Positions 16,389-23,453 of a DNA stretch of 42,285 nucleotides are shown here, piece by piece (the first letter of the stretch is position 1; each line of letters starts with the position of its first letter). Under the pieces are notes generated by a model. That model was not told the origin of the DNA and searched no databases. It worked only from the letters and a program-made list of their open reading frames with translations. Position numbers and translations under genes: made by a program. Location of the stretch: the NCBI GenBank assembly GCA_016290175.1, contig JAEETD010000019.1, positions 1 through 42,285 of the forward strand, read 5' to 3'. Source of the DNA: Prevotella sp. Lineage in GTDB: Bacteria > Bacteroidota > Bacteroidia > Bacteroidales > Bacteroidaceae.

Positions 16389-17728
16389 CTGAATAGGACA
16401 GGCTGACCAATATAATCCGTATCCCCTTTGCCATCGGCATAGACCGTATGACCATTGCAGAGAGTTCGCTCCACGCGCCAAAGGAACATATGGCCCTCCA
16501 TCGGACTCCAACCACATTTGCTCTCAACCAGGTCCTTCGTGCATACCCAAGCCGTATTTGGACGTACCAACACAAGATCTGCCTGATAGCCCTCGCGGAT
16601 AAAACCACGATGACGAACCTCGAAAAGTCGGGCCGGATTGTGGCACATCAACTCCACGAGCCGCTCTAAAGAAAGAACACCATTATCCACCAGTTCCAGC
16701 ATCGTCACTAGCGAGAACTGAATCATCGGCATGCCACTGACGGCCTTCGCGCAACCACCTTCTTTCTGTGACAACAGATGTGGGGCATGATCCGTGCCAA
16801 TCACCGTGATACGTCCATCGGTAAGCGCCAGCTGCAGGGCCTCGCGGTCGCGTTCAGTCTTGATGGCAGGATTACATTTGATGCGTGTACCCAGACTTGC
16901 ATAGTCGCGATCACAGAAATAGAGATGACTTACAGTCGCTTCGGCAGTAATCATTGAACATTGACCATTGACCATTGAACACTTGTCAAATAAGTCAAGC
17001 TCTCGGGCTGTGGAAAGATGGGCGACATGGAGACGGGCATCGTATTTCTGTGCCAGCTCTACAGCCAGACGCGTACTCTCATAACAGGCCTCCTCACTTC
17101 GGATCTCCGGATGGTGGATCACCTTGGGATCGTCGCCGTACTTTTCCTTCGCCTCCGCCATATTGCGATTGATGATGGCCGTATCCTCACAATGTGCCAT
17201 AATCGGCAGTTCCGAAGAGGAAAAGAGCTGTTCCAAAGCCTCACGACGGTCTACCAACATATTACCCGTAGAACTGCCCATAAACAGTTTGATGCCAGGA
17301 ATACGATGGGGATCAAGTTGTGGGAAAAGGGAGATATTGTCATTGGTGGCGCCAAAGAAGAAACTATAGTTCACGTGACTCTTCTGAGCAGCCAGAGTGA
17401 ACTTCTCTTCCAAAGCCTCAAGCGTCGTGGTCTGAGGCACCGTGTTCGGCATATCGAAATAGGTAGTCACACCACCTGCCGCTGCAGCACGGCTCTCGGT
17501 ATCGATATCGGCTTTCTCCGTCAGACCAGGCTCACGGAAATGCACATGATCGTCGATAATGCCTGGCAACACGAAACATCCCGAAGCATCAATGACCTCA
17601 TCAGATGATACTTCGGGATAGGTATGTCCTTGAATAATCTGAGTTATTTTTCCGTCTTCGATGATGATGGTACCATCGAACGTCTTACCTTCATTGACAA
17701 TGGTTCCACCTTGGACAACGGTTTTCAT
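16385..17728 (-). CDS. pyrC: Dihydroorotase
   Basis: The 447-residue amidohydrolase closes carbamoyl-aspartate to dihydroorotate in pyrimidine synthesis. It has DDHVHFREPG (metal His61, His63), the carboxylated lysine in GIKLFMGSSTGNM (Lys147), metal His179 (AHCED) and His236 (VAHLST), and catalytic Asp313 in GTDHAPH. An in-frame stretch, CSMVNGQCSM (residues 250-259), lies on a helix-turn between LDLFDK and ITAEATVSH and is encoded by a TTCAATGGTCAATG repeat; it is absent from the usual family pattern there. It overlaps the lipoprotein gene upstream and the MetH gene downstream by ATGA. Allantoinase is an alternative in this family, but the motif set favours dihydroorotase. Confidence 0.92.
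   Translation of the reverse strand: MKTVVQGGTIVNEGKTFDGTIIIEDGKITQIIQGHTYPEVSSDEVIDASGCFVLPGIIDDHVHFREPGLTEKADIDTESRAAAAGGVTTYFDMPNTVPQTTTLEALEEKFTLAAQKSHVNYSFFFGATNDNISLFPQLDPHRIPGIKLFMGSSTGNMLVDRREALEQLFSSSELPIMAHCEDTAIINRNMAEAKEKYGDDPKVIHHPEIRSEEACYESTRLAVELAQKYDARLHVAHLSTARELDLFDKCSMVNGQCSMITAEATVSHLYFCDRDYASLGTRIKCNPAIKTERDREALQLALTDGRITVIGTDHAPHLLSQKEGGCAKAVSGMPMIQFSLVTMLELVDNGVLSLERLVELMCHNPARLFEVRHRGFIREGYQADLVLVRPNTAWVCTKDLVESKCGWSPMEGHMFLWRVERTLCNGHTVYADGKGDTDYIGQPVLFR
16952..16983. repeat. Simple repeat inside dihydroorotase (TTGACCA/TTGAACA type)
   Basis: The plus strand reads CATTGAACATTGACCATTGA followed by CCATTGAACAC, four units of about seven bases. It encodes CSMVNGQCSM in frame. 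Confidence 0.8.
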
Positions 17729-18525
17729 TTCTTGGGAAGATTGGTCAGAGGCACATGCATAGAGTCAGGCAACGTATGCGGAGGCTGAATAGTGGCAGCC
17801 TCAGCAGGAGGAGTGATCTGAGTATCATCAACCAGACCATTCTCACGGGCCTGAATCTCATTAGCAGTCCTGTAATACTCGCTCACATAGGGATCTGTCT
17901 TGAATTTCTGCGTCGCCTTGCTCATGATGTCCTCAATCTGAGGTGTCAGCACTGGATAAGGATATCCGCTGGTCATCATCATAAACACGCCTGGACCCAG
18001 CACATTGTCGAAGTTCTCTACGATGAAGTTTGTCACCAGACTGTCCTCTCTCTGAGCAATCACAGCCGCCTCAACGGTGAGTTGCTGATTGATCTCGTCT
18101 TCATCGATACCATCGAGCAACATCTGACTCTGCTTGTGCGACAGTTCGTTCATCTCATTGTTCAGCTGGTTGTGCAAGGTGATGAAATCATAGAGCTTCT
18201 CATTCAGTGGCGTACCACTCACACGCTGGCTGGCAGCGTCAATCTTGATTTCTATCTCGCCCTTCTCCACGACGATGGGCAGGATGCTCTCCTCGTCCAT
18301 ATAGAGGCTGGCCATACGGATGGTATCGAGCAGTCCGGCAAAGCGGAACTTACCATGCACCACATCACAGGAGTCGATACTCTTCAGCTCCTGATCCTTG
18401 ATGGCCTTCAGGTAAAGCTTGCTGCCATCAAGCGATGAAACCGTCGACGACCCCTGGATATTATAGGACTCGGCACACGATGTCAGGGCGACAATGGCGA
18501 TGAATGTATATACGAACTTGTTCAT
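17725..18525 (-). CDS. DUF4369-like lipoprotein
   Basis: The 266-residue product starts MNKFVYTFIAIVALTSCAES, a lipoprotein signal with Cys17. The N-terminal half (YNIQGSSTVSSLDGSKLYL... KSIDSCDVVHGKFRFAG... IEIKID...VSGTPLNEKL) follows the DUF4369 pattern that usually precedes a thioredoxin-like domain in Bacteroidetes; here the thioredoxin part is missing and a charged helical region and a Pro-rich tail (PPAEAATIQPPHTLPDS) follow instead. ATG 18525 is chosen since it gives the signal peptide. It heads the operon with dihydroorotase and the MetH activation protein. Function is unknown. Confidence 0.75.
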   Translation of the reverse strand: MNKFVYTFIAIVALTSCAESYNIQGSSTVSSLDGSKLYLKAIKDQELKSIDSCDVVHGKFRFAGLLDTIRMASLYMDEESILPIVVEKGEIEIKIDAASQRVSGTPLNEKLYDFITLHNQLNNEMNELSHKQSQMLLDGIDEDEINQQLTVEAAVIAQREDSLVTNFIVENFDNVLGPGVFMMMTSGYPYPVLTPQIEDIMSKATQKFKTDPYVSEYYRTANEIQARENGLVDDTQITPPAEAATIQPPHTLPDSMHVPLTNLPKK

Positions 18526-18544
18526 TATCTCTTCGTTTTCGCTG

Positions 18545-18552
18545 CAAATGTA
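18545..18552 (-). promoter_or_regulatory. -7 box of the lipoprotein-pyrC operon (TACATTTG, minus strand)
   Basis: TACATTTG followed by CAG on the minus strand, 19 bases before the start at 18525. No TTTG at the -33 position; that area is the T-tract of the upstream terminator. Confidence 0.55.
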
Positions 18553-18572
18553 CAATGATATATTGAATTGGG

Positions 18573-18607
18573 AAAAAAAATTTGCGCATTTTAAAACAAA
18601 TGCGCAA
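18573..18607 (-). terminator. Rho-independent terminator of the DivIC/membrane protein operon
   Basis: On the minus strand TTGCGCATTT pairs perfectly with AAATGCGCAA around GTTTTA and is followed by ATTTTTTTT. It lies 16 bases after the stop at 18623. Confidence 0.85.
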
Positions 18608-18622
18608 TCTTTTATAGTTTTT

Positions 18623-19012
18623 TCATTCTTTTGCCAATTCCTGACCTATCCTATGGAAGGAATAGAGCTGCAAGATGGCTGCAATCAGCAATGTCACTAC
18701 CCACTTATTATATATATATTGTAAATAGGTGATATGATCGAGTCCGAAGATGTTGCGCTGACTTGCAAACATCAGCAGGGCTGATACCAGAAACAGCACA
18801 TCGCTGATCAGCATCATCCTGCGCAGACGGCGGATGGTCACGTTCTGGCCATCATAACGCTGCTTCATCTGCATGGCGGTGAAACAGAGGGCGCCCCCAG
18901 CGAACACATAGGGCGCAAGACTCCATGCCAGCAGACTGGTGCCGGCACCGATGACCATCAGCAGGCCACCTACCAGGAAGATGATGGTCTCTACCCTACT
19001 CAGCTGTCTCAT
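18623..19012 (-). CDS. Small four-helix membrane protein
   Basis: The 129-residue protein has four hydrophobic segments (about 9-27, 30-46, 66-82, 103-117) and no charged catalytic motif. It begins MRQLSRVETIIFLVGG and ends HRIGQELAKE. Related small membrane proteins sit next to DivIC-like genes in Bacteroidales. Its start overlaps the end of the preceding DivIC/FtsB-like gene by 17 bases, so it is probably co-translated and may work in the same envelope process. No function can be assigned. Confidence 0.75.
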   Translation of the reverse strand: MRQLSRVETIIFLVGGLLMVIGAGTSLLAWSLAPYVFAGGALCFTAMQMKQRYDGQNVTIRRLRRMMLISDVLFLVSALLMFASQRNIFGLDHITYLQYIYNKWVVTLLIAAILQLYSFHRIGQELAKE

Positions 19013-19355
19013 GGCTTACGATCGGTTTGGCTTCGCGGTCGTCATCGCTGAGAACGAAGATATCTTCGTCATCTGCCTTCATGTAATAACGCTCACGGGC
19101 AATCTTCTCCATCGCCTTGGGATTGCGGTTCAACTCACGGATCTGAGCCTGGTCGCGCTCATAATCGGCATTGTACTTCGCAATCTCCTCTTCCAAATCG
19201 CTGATGCGCTGTTTATTCTGAAAGTGACTCCAGATGCTGTTCTCATCCAGGAAACCCACAATCAGCACACCCAACAGACAAACGATCGTATATTTCGTAG
19301 CCTGTGCACGCAACACCTTTTGGGCAAAAACCTTAATGTTACTTAATACTTTCAT
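18996..19355 (-). CDS. Septum formation initiator (DivIC/FtsB family)
   Basis: The 119-residue product has a short cytoplasmic N-terminus, one membrane segment (about 24-37, IVCLLGVLIVGFL), a coiled coil (NKQRISDLEEEIAKYNADYERDQAQIRELNRNP) and the family motif KAMEKIARERYYMKADDEDIFVL. Such proteins join FtsL and FtsQ in the divisome. ATG 19355 is the start; the in-frame ATG at 19367 lies within the -7 box. It is divergent from dnaX, with both promoters sharing a repeat-rich spacer. Confidence 0.9.
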   Translation of the reverse strand: MKVLSNIKVFAQKVLRAQATKYTIVCLLGVLIVGFLDENSIWSHFQNKQRISDLEEEIAKYNADYERDQAQIRELNRNPKAMEKIARERYYMKADDEDIFVLSDDDREAKPIVSHETAE

Positions 19356-19363
19356 ATTCGTCT

Positions 19364-19371
19364 GCAAAATT
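19364..19371 (-). promoter_or_regulatory. -7 box of the DivIC gene (TAATTTTG, minus strand)
   Basis: TAATTTTG followed by CAG, 8 bases before the ATG at 19355; a very short leader. No TTTG at -33: the region is an AT repeat. Confidence 0.55.
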
Positions 19372-19376
19372 ACAAA

Positions 19377-19410
19377 ATAATTATGAATAATGAATTATTA
19401 ATTATGAATT
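19377..19410. repeat. TATGAAT/ATTAATTA repeat between divergent promoters
   Basis: ATAATTATGAATAATGAATT followed by ATTAATTATGAATT: units of about seven bases lie exactly where the -33 elements of both the DivIC gene and dnaX would be. Confidence 0.65.
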
Positions 19411-19416
19411 ATTTCG

Positions 19417-19424
19417 TATCTTTG
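19417..19424 (+). promoter_or_regulatory. -7 box of dnaX (TATCTTTG)
   Basis: TTTCGTATCTTTGCACC matches the extended -7 region of several promoters in the window. The -33 element is not visible within the repeat. ATG follows 22 bases later. Confidence 0.65.
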
Positions 19425-19446
19425 CACCAAAATTATAATAAAACAT

Positions 19447-21264
19447 ATGGAATATATCGTTTCAGCACGTAAGTACCGTCCAACGACCTTCGACACCGTT
19501 GTTGGTCAGGCGGCACTCACCACCACTCTGAAGAATGCCGTGAAGAGCGGAAAACTGGCGCATGCCTACCTCTTCTGCGGACCTCGTGGTGTAGGAAAGA
19601 CCACCTGTGCCCGTATCTTCGCCAAGGCCATCAACTGCCAGAATCCCACGGCAGCAGGCGAGGCCTGCAACGAGTGTGAGAGCTGCCAGTCGTTCAACGA
19701 GCAGCGTTCCCTGAACATCTTCGAGCTCGATGCAGCCTCGAACAATAGTGTAGAACACATCAAGACGCTGATGGAGCAGACACGCATCCCACCGCAACTC
19801 GGTAGATACAAGGTGTTTATCATCGACGAGGTGCACATGCTCTCCACAGCAGCCTTCAACGCCTTTCTGAAGACGCTCGAAGAGCCGCCCGCACATGTCA
19901 TCTTCATTCTCGCCACCACCGAGAAGCATAAGATCCTGCCCACCATCCTCAGCCGTTGTCAGATCTACGACTTCGAACGGATGACCGTCCGTAACACGAT
20001 CGACCATCTGAAGGCCGTCGCTGAGAAAGAGGGCATCCAGTATGAGGAGCAGGCACTGGCCGTTATCGCCGAAAAGGCAGATGGTGGTATGCGCGACGCC
20101 CTCTCCATCTTCGACCAGGCCACATCCTTCTGTCAGGGAAACATTACCTACGACAAAGTGATCGAGGACCTCAACGTGCTGGATACGGAGAATTACTTCC
20201 GCATCATCGACCTCTCTATTACTAATAATGTGAGCGAGATCATGGTGCTGCTCAATTCGATCATCAACAAGGGATTTGATGGCGGACTGCTCATACAGGG
20301 TCTGGCCAAGCATGTGCGCAACGTGCTGATGGCCAAGGACCCGCAGACACTTTCCCTGCTTGAAGTGAGCGACCAACAGCGTCAGCGCTATCAGGAGCAG
20401 GCCAGGAAATGTGAGACACGCTTCCTTTATCAGGCACTCAAACTGATGAACCAGTGCGATATCAACTACCGTCAGTCCTCCAACAAGCGATTGCTCGTGG
20501 AACTCACACTGATAGAGGTTGCCCAGATCACACAGCCTGACGACGACGCAAGCGCGGGGCGCCGCCCTAAGCGATTAAAATCCCTGTTTAAGAATCTGAT
20601 ACAGCAGTCTCAGCCAAAGCCAGCGGCCCCGCAGGTAGCCGCTGCTGAGACGCCTGTATCTCAACCCAACCCCCAAAATCAGACCATTCAGAGTACTCAA
20701 AGTTCTCAGAATACTCCGAAAGCTCCGATGAATCAGCAATCCCCCGCAAACGCTCCCACCCCAGCAGCTAAAAGCACATCGCTGAAAAATATCGGCTTCT
20801 CCTGGACTAAAATCCGCCAGGATGGCAAGCCCTCAAAAGTGAACTTCTCCGACAGTCTGTCCGACGGGAAAGACGGTCAGCCGAATGACCAACTCTTCTC
20901 TCAGGAAGACCTCGAACTGCAATGGATGTCGATGTGTAACCGTATGACTGAGAAACAGCCTCAGCTGATCGGCATCGCCACCCGTATGAAGAACATGAAT
21001 CCGCAGATTACCGAGTTCCCACAAGTGGAAATCACTGTCGAGAACGAACTCATCAAGCAAGATATGGAGGCCATCCGCAAAAGCATTCTCAAGACGCTCC
21101 AACTGCATCTGCATAACAGTCAGATCACCTTCACCATCCTCGTCAGCGACCAGAAAGATCAGGGCAAAAAGATACTTTCCCGACGAGAACAGTTTGAGGA
21201 GATGAGAAAAACAAATCCTGCTGTAGCAAAGCTACAACAGGAATTCGATCTGGAATTGGCTTAG
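19447..21264 (+). CDS. dnaX: DNA polymerase III subunit gamma/tau
   Basis: The 605-residue clamp-loader ATPase has FCGPRGVGKTTCARIFAKAINC (Walker A 45-52), a zinc module (Cys64, Cys74, Cys77, Cys80), IIDEVHMLSTAAFNAFLKTLEEPP (Walker B) and LSRCQIYDFERM (arginine finger). A low-complexity linker follows domain III, then a C-terminal block (SWTKIRQDG... KKILSRREQFEEMRKTNPAVAKLQQEFDLEL) that is tau-like. The linker holds a repeat tract (NQTIQSTQSSQNTPKAP). No obvious slippery A-tract for a programmed frameshift was seen. A small hairpin TTGGC-TTA-GCCAA overlaps the stop codon. Confidence 0.96.
   Translation: MEYIVSARKYRPTTFDTVVGQAALTTTLKNAVKSGKLAHAYLFCGPRGVGKTTCARIFAKAINCQNPTAAGEACNECESCQSFNEQRSLNIFELDAASNNSVEHIKTLMEQTRIPPQLGRYKVFIIDEVHMLSTAAFNAFLKTLEEPPAHVIFILATTEKHKILPTILSRCQIYDFERMTVRNTIDHLKAVAEKEGIQYEEQALAVIAEKADGGMRDALSIFDQATSFCQGNITYDKVIEDLNVLDTENYFRIIDLSITNNVSEIMVLLNSIINKGFDGGLLIQGLAKHVRNVLMAKDPQTLSLLEVSDQQRQRYQEQARKCETRFLYQALKLMNQCDINYRQSSNKRLLVELTLIEVAQITQPDDDASAGRRPKRLKSLFKNLIQQSQPKPAAPQVAAAETPVSQPNPQNQTIQSTQSSQNTPKAPMNQQSPANAPTPAAKSTSLKNIGFSWTKIRQDGKPSKVNFSDSLSDGKDGQPNDQLFSQEDLELQWMSMCNRMTEKQPQLIGIATRMKNMNPQITEFPQVEITVENELIKQDMEAIRKSILKTLQLHLHNSQITFTILVSDQKDQGKKILSRREQFEEMRKTNPAVAKLQQEFDLELA
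20661..20732. repeat. ACTCAAAG/ACTCCGAAAG-type repeat in the dnaX linker
   Basis: After a Pro/Asn-rich start, the coding strand reads AGTACTCAAAGTTCTCAGAA then TACTCCGAAAGCTCCGA, units of nine to ten bases. It encodes the TIQSTQSSQNTPKAP linker in frame. Confidence 0.65.
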
Positions 21265-21284
21265 CCAACTCTATTCACTATTCA

Positions 21285-22322
21285 TTAAATCAGGTTCATC
21301 CCCAATTGCTTGCACTCTTTCCGCATATCGTCAGGCCAGATACTTGCCTGGATCTCTCCGATATGTCCCTTATGCAGCAGCACCATACACAGACGGCTCT
21401 GTCCGATACCGCCTCCGATGGAAAGCGGCAACTTGTCGTTCAGCAGTTGCTGGTGGAAATAGAGCTGTTCGCGCTCTTCCTTGCCTTCGATCTTCAATTG
21501 ACGCAGCAGGCTCTCCTTATCCACACGGATACCCATCGATGACAGCTCGAAGCTGCGGCCTAGCACTGGATACCAGATTAGGATATCACCATTGAGACCC
21601 ATCTTGCCGTTCTCGGCTATCGTCGACCAATCGTCGTAGTCTGGGGCACGTCCGTCATGTTTTTCGCCATTCGAGAGTTTGCCACCGATACCGATCACGA
21701 ACACAGCACCATAAGCTTCGCAAATGGCATCCTCACGCTCCTTAGGCGTCTTATCGGGATACATCTTCAGTAGTTCCTCGGCATGAATGAAATGTATCTT
21801 CTCAGGCAGGAATGGCTTGATCTGCGGATAGGTCTCACAGGTCAGATACTCCGTTCTGCGGATAGCCGCATAGATACGCTCTACGATATTCTTCAGGAAA
21901 ATCAGCGTACGGTCTTCCTTGCGGATCACGGCCTCCCAGTCCCACTGGTCCACATACAGCGAATGCAAGTTGTCGAGCTCCTCATCAGCGCGGATGGCGT
22001 TCATATCCGTATAGATGCCATAGCCCGGCTCAATCTGATACTCCGCCAGTGACAGACGCTTCCATTTTGCCAGCGAATGCACCACCTCAGCCTGAGCATC
22101 TCCCAGATCCTTGATGGGGAAAGTCACAGCACGCTCCACACCGTTCAGATCGTCGTTGATACCCAGTCCCTTCAGTACGAACAAGGGAGCCGTCACACGA
22201 CGCAGCCGCAATTCCGTAGAGAGGTTCTGCTGAAAGAACTCTTTGATAAGTTTAATACCCTGTTCCGTCTGCTTCGTATCGAGCAGCGCTTCATATTTCA
22301 CAGGTTTGATTACTTGTGCCAT
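21285..22322 (-). CDS. asnA: Aspartate-ammonia ligase (asparagine synthetase A)
   Basis: The 345-residue AsnA makes asparagine from aspartate, ammonia and ATP in the cytoplasm and shares the class II aminoacyl-tRNA synthetase fold. Visible blocks: PLFVLKGLGINDDLNG, AEVVHSLAKWKRLSL, GYGIYTDMNAIRADEELDNLHSLYVDQWDWE, and the C-terminal GGGIGQSRLCMVLLHKGHIGE (motif 3 region). It is slightly longer than the E. coli enzyme. It converges with dnaX 20 bases away. A set of TTTGC-N2-GCAAA sites upstream suggests tight transcriptional control. Confidence 0.96.
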   Translation of the reverse strand: MAQVIKPVKYEALLDTKQTEQGIKLIKEFFQQNLSTELRLRRVTAPLFVLKGLGINDDLNGVERAVTFPIKDLGDAQAEVVHSLAKWKRLSLAEYQIEPGYGIYTDMNAIRADEELDNLHSLYVDQWDWEAVIRKEDRTLIFLKNIVERIYAAIRRTEYLTCETYPQIKPFLPEKIHFIHAEELLKMYPDKTPKEREDAICEAYGAVFVIGIGGKLSNGEKHDGRAPDYDDWSTIAENGKMGLNGDILIWYPVLGRSFELSSMGIRVDKESLLRQLKIEGKEEREQLYFHQQLLNDKLPLSIGGGIGQSRLCMVLLHKGHIGEIQASIWPDDMRKECKQLGMNLI

Positions 22323-22341
22323 TTTCTCAGTTTATGTTTAA

Positions 22342-22447
22342 TTTGCGTGCAAAAATACATAATTATTATCAATTTGCAAGCAAAATCCTTAAAATATTTG
22401 CAGAAATTTACCATTTCCTTGATATTTGCTAACAAATTGCACGCAAA
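22342..22447. promoter_or_regulatory. Array of TTTGC-N2-GCAAA operator-like sites upstream of asnA
   Basis: Symmetric or near-symmetric sites occur at 22342-22353 (TTTGCGTGCAAA), 22373-22384 (TTTGCAAGCAAA), 22425-22436 (TTTGCTAACAAA) and 22436-22447 (ATTGCACGCAAA), plus a half site at 22397. The first two are 31 bases (three helical turns) apart, and the first covers the asnA -7 box. A dimeric repressor or Lrp/AsnC-like protein is plausible; the protein is unknown. Confidence 0.5.
22350..22357 (-). promoter_or_regulatory. -7 box of asnA (TATTTTTG, minus strand)
   Basis: TATTTTTG followed by CACGC on the minus strand, 27 bases upstream of the start. TTTG at 22384-22381 is 23 bases upstream, longer than the usual spacing. 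Confidence 0.5.
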
Positions 22448-22469
22448 TTGAGAGTCTTAACAAATCATA

Positions 22470-22497
22470 ATTCTTAATTCTTAATTCTTAATTCTTA
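22470..22497. repeat. Four tandem ATTCTTA repeats upstream of the tRNA promoter
   Basis: Four perfect 7-base units (ATTCTTA) end 10 bases before the tRNA -7 box and occupy the -33 position. Confidence 0.85.
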
Positions 22498-22507
22498 ATT
22501 TTTTTCG

Positions 22508-22515
22508 TACCTTTG
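22508..22515 (+). promoter_or_regulatory. -7 box of tRNA-Arg (TACCTTTG)
   Basis: TTTTTTCGTACCTTTGCATCC; the -33 TTTG is absent, replaced by the ATTCTTA repeats. The tRNA starts 21 bases beyond the box. Confidence 0.65.
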
Positions 22516-22536
22516 CATCCGCTTAACAGCACCACT

Positions 22537-22610
22537 GGTCCCGTAGCTTAGCTGAATAGAGCGTCAGATTCCGGTTCTGAAGGTCTTGGGTTTGAATCCC
22601 AACGGGATCA
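22537..22610 (+). tRNA. tRNA-Arg (anticodon CCG)
   Basis: The cloverleaf folds fully: acceptor GGTCCCG/CGGGATC with one G-U pair and discriminator A610, anticodon arm TCAGA-TTCCGGT-TCTGA giving anticodon CCG (codon CGG), T-arm TTGGG-TTTGAAT-CCCAA. The 3' CCA is not encoded (CAA follows). It has its own -7 box and terminator. Confidence 0.95.
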
Positions 22611-22628
22611 CAACTTTAAGACAATTGA

Positions 22629-22672
22629 TTCCCGGCAGCCTCTGATTTATTAAGCTGTCGGGTCTGTTTTTA
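22629..22672 (+). terminator. Terminator of tRNA-Arg
   Basis: CCCGGCAGC (22631-22639) pairs with GCTGTCGGG (22654-22662) with one G-U pair, followed by TCTGTTTTTATT. Confidence 0.8.
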
Positions 22673-22845
22673 TTCACATCTTCCTTCTTCCATCATACAT
22701 CTTACATCTTCTAGGTAGTCCCTGAAGTAATTCAAACTATCAGGTGTTTTTTTTGCCCATAAGTGAACTCCATACATATGTCGATTAATGTATAAAATTA
22801 CGGAGGAAATCAAAATTCTCCGTAGCATTTCACGTTTTTCGACAT
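22673..22845. other. Gene-free stretch with a CATCTTACATC repeat and a small hairpin
   Basis: Between the tRNA and the small secreted protein (gap 22611-22983) no convincing gene is present. Bases 22678-22711 are a simple repeat of the ATCATACATCTTACATC kind. TACGGAG/CTCCGTA (22799-22824) forms a 7-base stem without a T-tract. A 98-codon frame on the minus strand is not supported by codon pattern or homology that I recognise. Confidence 0.5.
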
Positions 22846-22878
22846 TAAACGTCGAAAGACGTGGGGGTAAACGTCGAA
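22846..22878. promoter_or_regulatory. Direct repeats TAAACGTCGAA, candidate LytTR-type regulator site
   Basis: TAAACGTCGAA occurs at 22846-22856 and 22868-22878, 22 bases apart (two turns), with an inverted TTCGAC just before (22838-22843). The second copy ends 5 bases before the -33 TTTG. Reverse complement contains ACGTTTA, near the LytTR half-site core; a LytTR regulator is encoded 2 kb downstream. Confidence 0.5.
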
Positions 22879-22883
22879 GGTGA

Positions 22884-22915
22884 TTTGGAAGCAGAAGAAA
22901 TACTTCATACCTTTG
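22884..22915 (+). promoter_or_regulatory. Promoter of the small secreted protein
   Basis: TTTG at 22884-22887 and TACCTTTG at 22908-22915 are 20 bases apart. The leader is about 60 bases and A-rich. Confidence 0.8.
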
Positions 22916-22983
22916 CACTGTCAAAAGACGATAACAAGTCAAACGACAGAAACATAGTATTAACAATTAAAATAGTAAAAGGT

Positions 22984-23349
22984 ATGAAGAAAATGTTTTT
23001 CGCCCTCGTGGCAATGGTGATGATGACAATGAGTGCTTACGCTCAGAGTAATGACAACAACAGCAAGCTGACTTTCGACCGTCTGGCAAGTTATCTGGAA
23101 CTGACTATCAATCAGATAGAACCCGTGAAGAAGGCAATGGCTCAGTTCGACAGTTCGATGGAGGCCTACAACCAGCTTCAGGATGTCTCGAAAAGTGGTG
23201 AGGCTTGGGAGAAGATTCAGGCCCGTCACAAGGCTACAATGAAGAAGGTTCTCAGCGAGAAGCAGTATGACAAGTACGTGAAAACCCTCGATCTGACAGT
23301 CAAGAATACCGCAGACCGGATGACAGAGCAGCTGATAGCCAGCAAATAA
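22984..23349 (+). CDS. Small secreted helical protein (Spy/CpxP-like)
   Basis: This 121-residue protein starts MKKMFFALVAMVMMTMSAYA with cleavage before Gln21, and no lipobox cysteine, so it is probably periplasmic. The mature part is all helix by composition, with Met- and Lys-rich segments and KKVLSEKQYDKYVKTL, reminiscent of the LTxEQ repeats of Spy/CpxP chaperones; true homology is unproven. ATG 22984 gives the signal peptide; the frame extends upstream through the promoter and was trimmed. It has its own consensus promoter, candidate operator and terminator, and lies just upstream of a LytS/LytTR pair whose target it may be. Confidence 0.8.
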   Translation: MKKMFFALVAMVMMTMSAYAQSNDNNSKLTFDRLASYLELTINQIEPVKKAMAQFDSSMEAYNQLQDVSKSGEAWEKIQARHKATMKKVLSEKQYDKYVKTLDLTVKNTADRMTEQLIASK

Positions 23350-23382
23350 TCCCACTTGTATACACATACTTTATTAATTATT

Positions 23383-23419
23383 ATCTCTCCTGCATAGAGA
23401 TTGTGCGGGAGAGATTTTG
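23383..23419 (+). terminator. Terminator of the small secreted protein gene
   Basis: ATCTCTCCTGCA (23383-23394) pairs with TGCGGGAGAGAT (23404-23415) with one wobble, followed by TTTGTTATTT. Its T-tract also supplies the -33 TTTG of the next promoter. Confidence 0.8.
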
Positions 23420-23446
23420 TTATTTCAAAAATAATGCTTAATTTTG
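23416..23446 (+). promoter_or_regulatory. Promoter of the GH5 remnant / two-component operon
   Basis: TTTG at 23416-23419 and TAATTTTG at 23439-23446 are 19 bases apart. No other promoter is evident before the kinase at 23784, so this one may now drive the two-component pair. Confidence 0.65.
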
Positions 23447-23453
23447 CCGACAA

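Noticed and set aside
16389..16517. Longer start of the MetH activation protein
   Set aside because: The extra 43 residues are the dihydroorotase sequence in another frame; ATG 16388 overlaps its stop by ATGA as elsewhere in the operon.
19462..20376. 304-codon minus-strand frame across dnaX
   Set aside because: It is the complement of the highly conserved ATPase domain of dnaX and has no family features of its own.
22670..22966. 98-codon minus-strand frame between the tRNA and the small secreted protein
   Set aside because: It runs through a simple repeat, operator repeats and a promoter, and has no recognisable domain or start signal.
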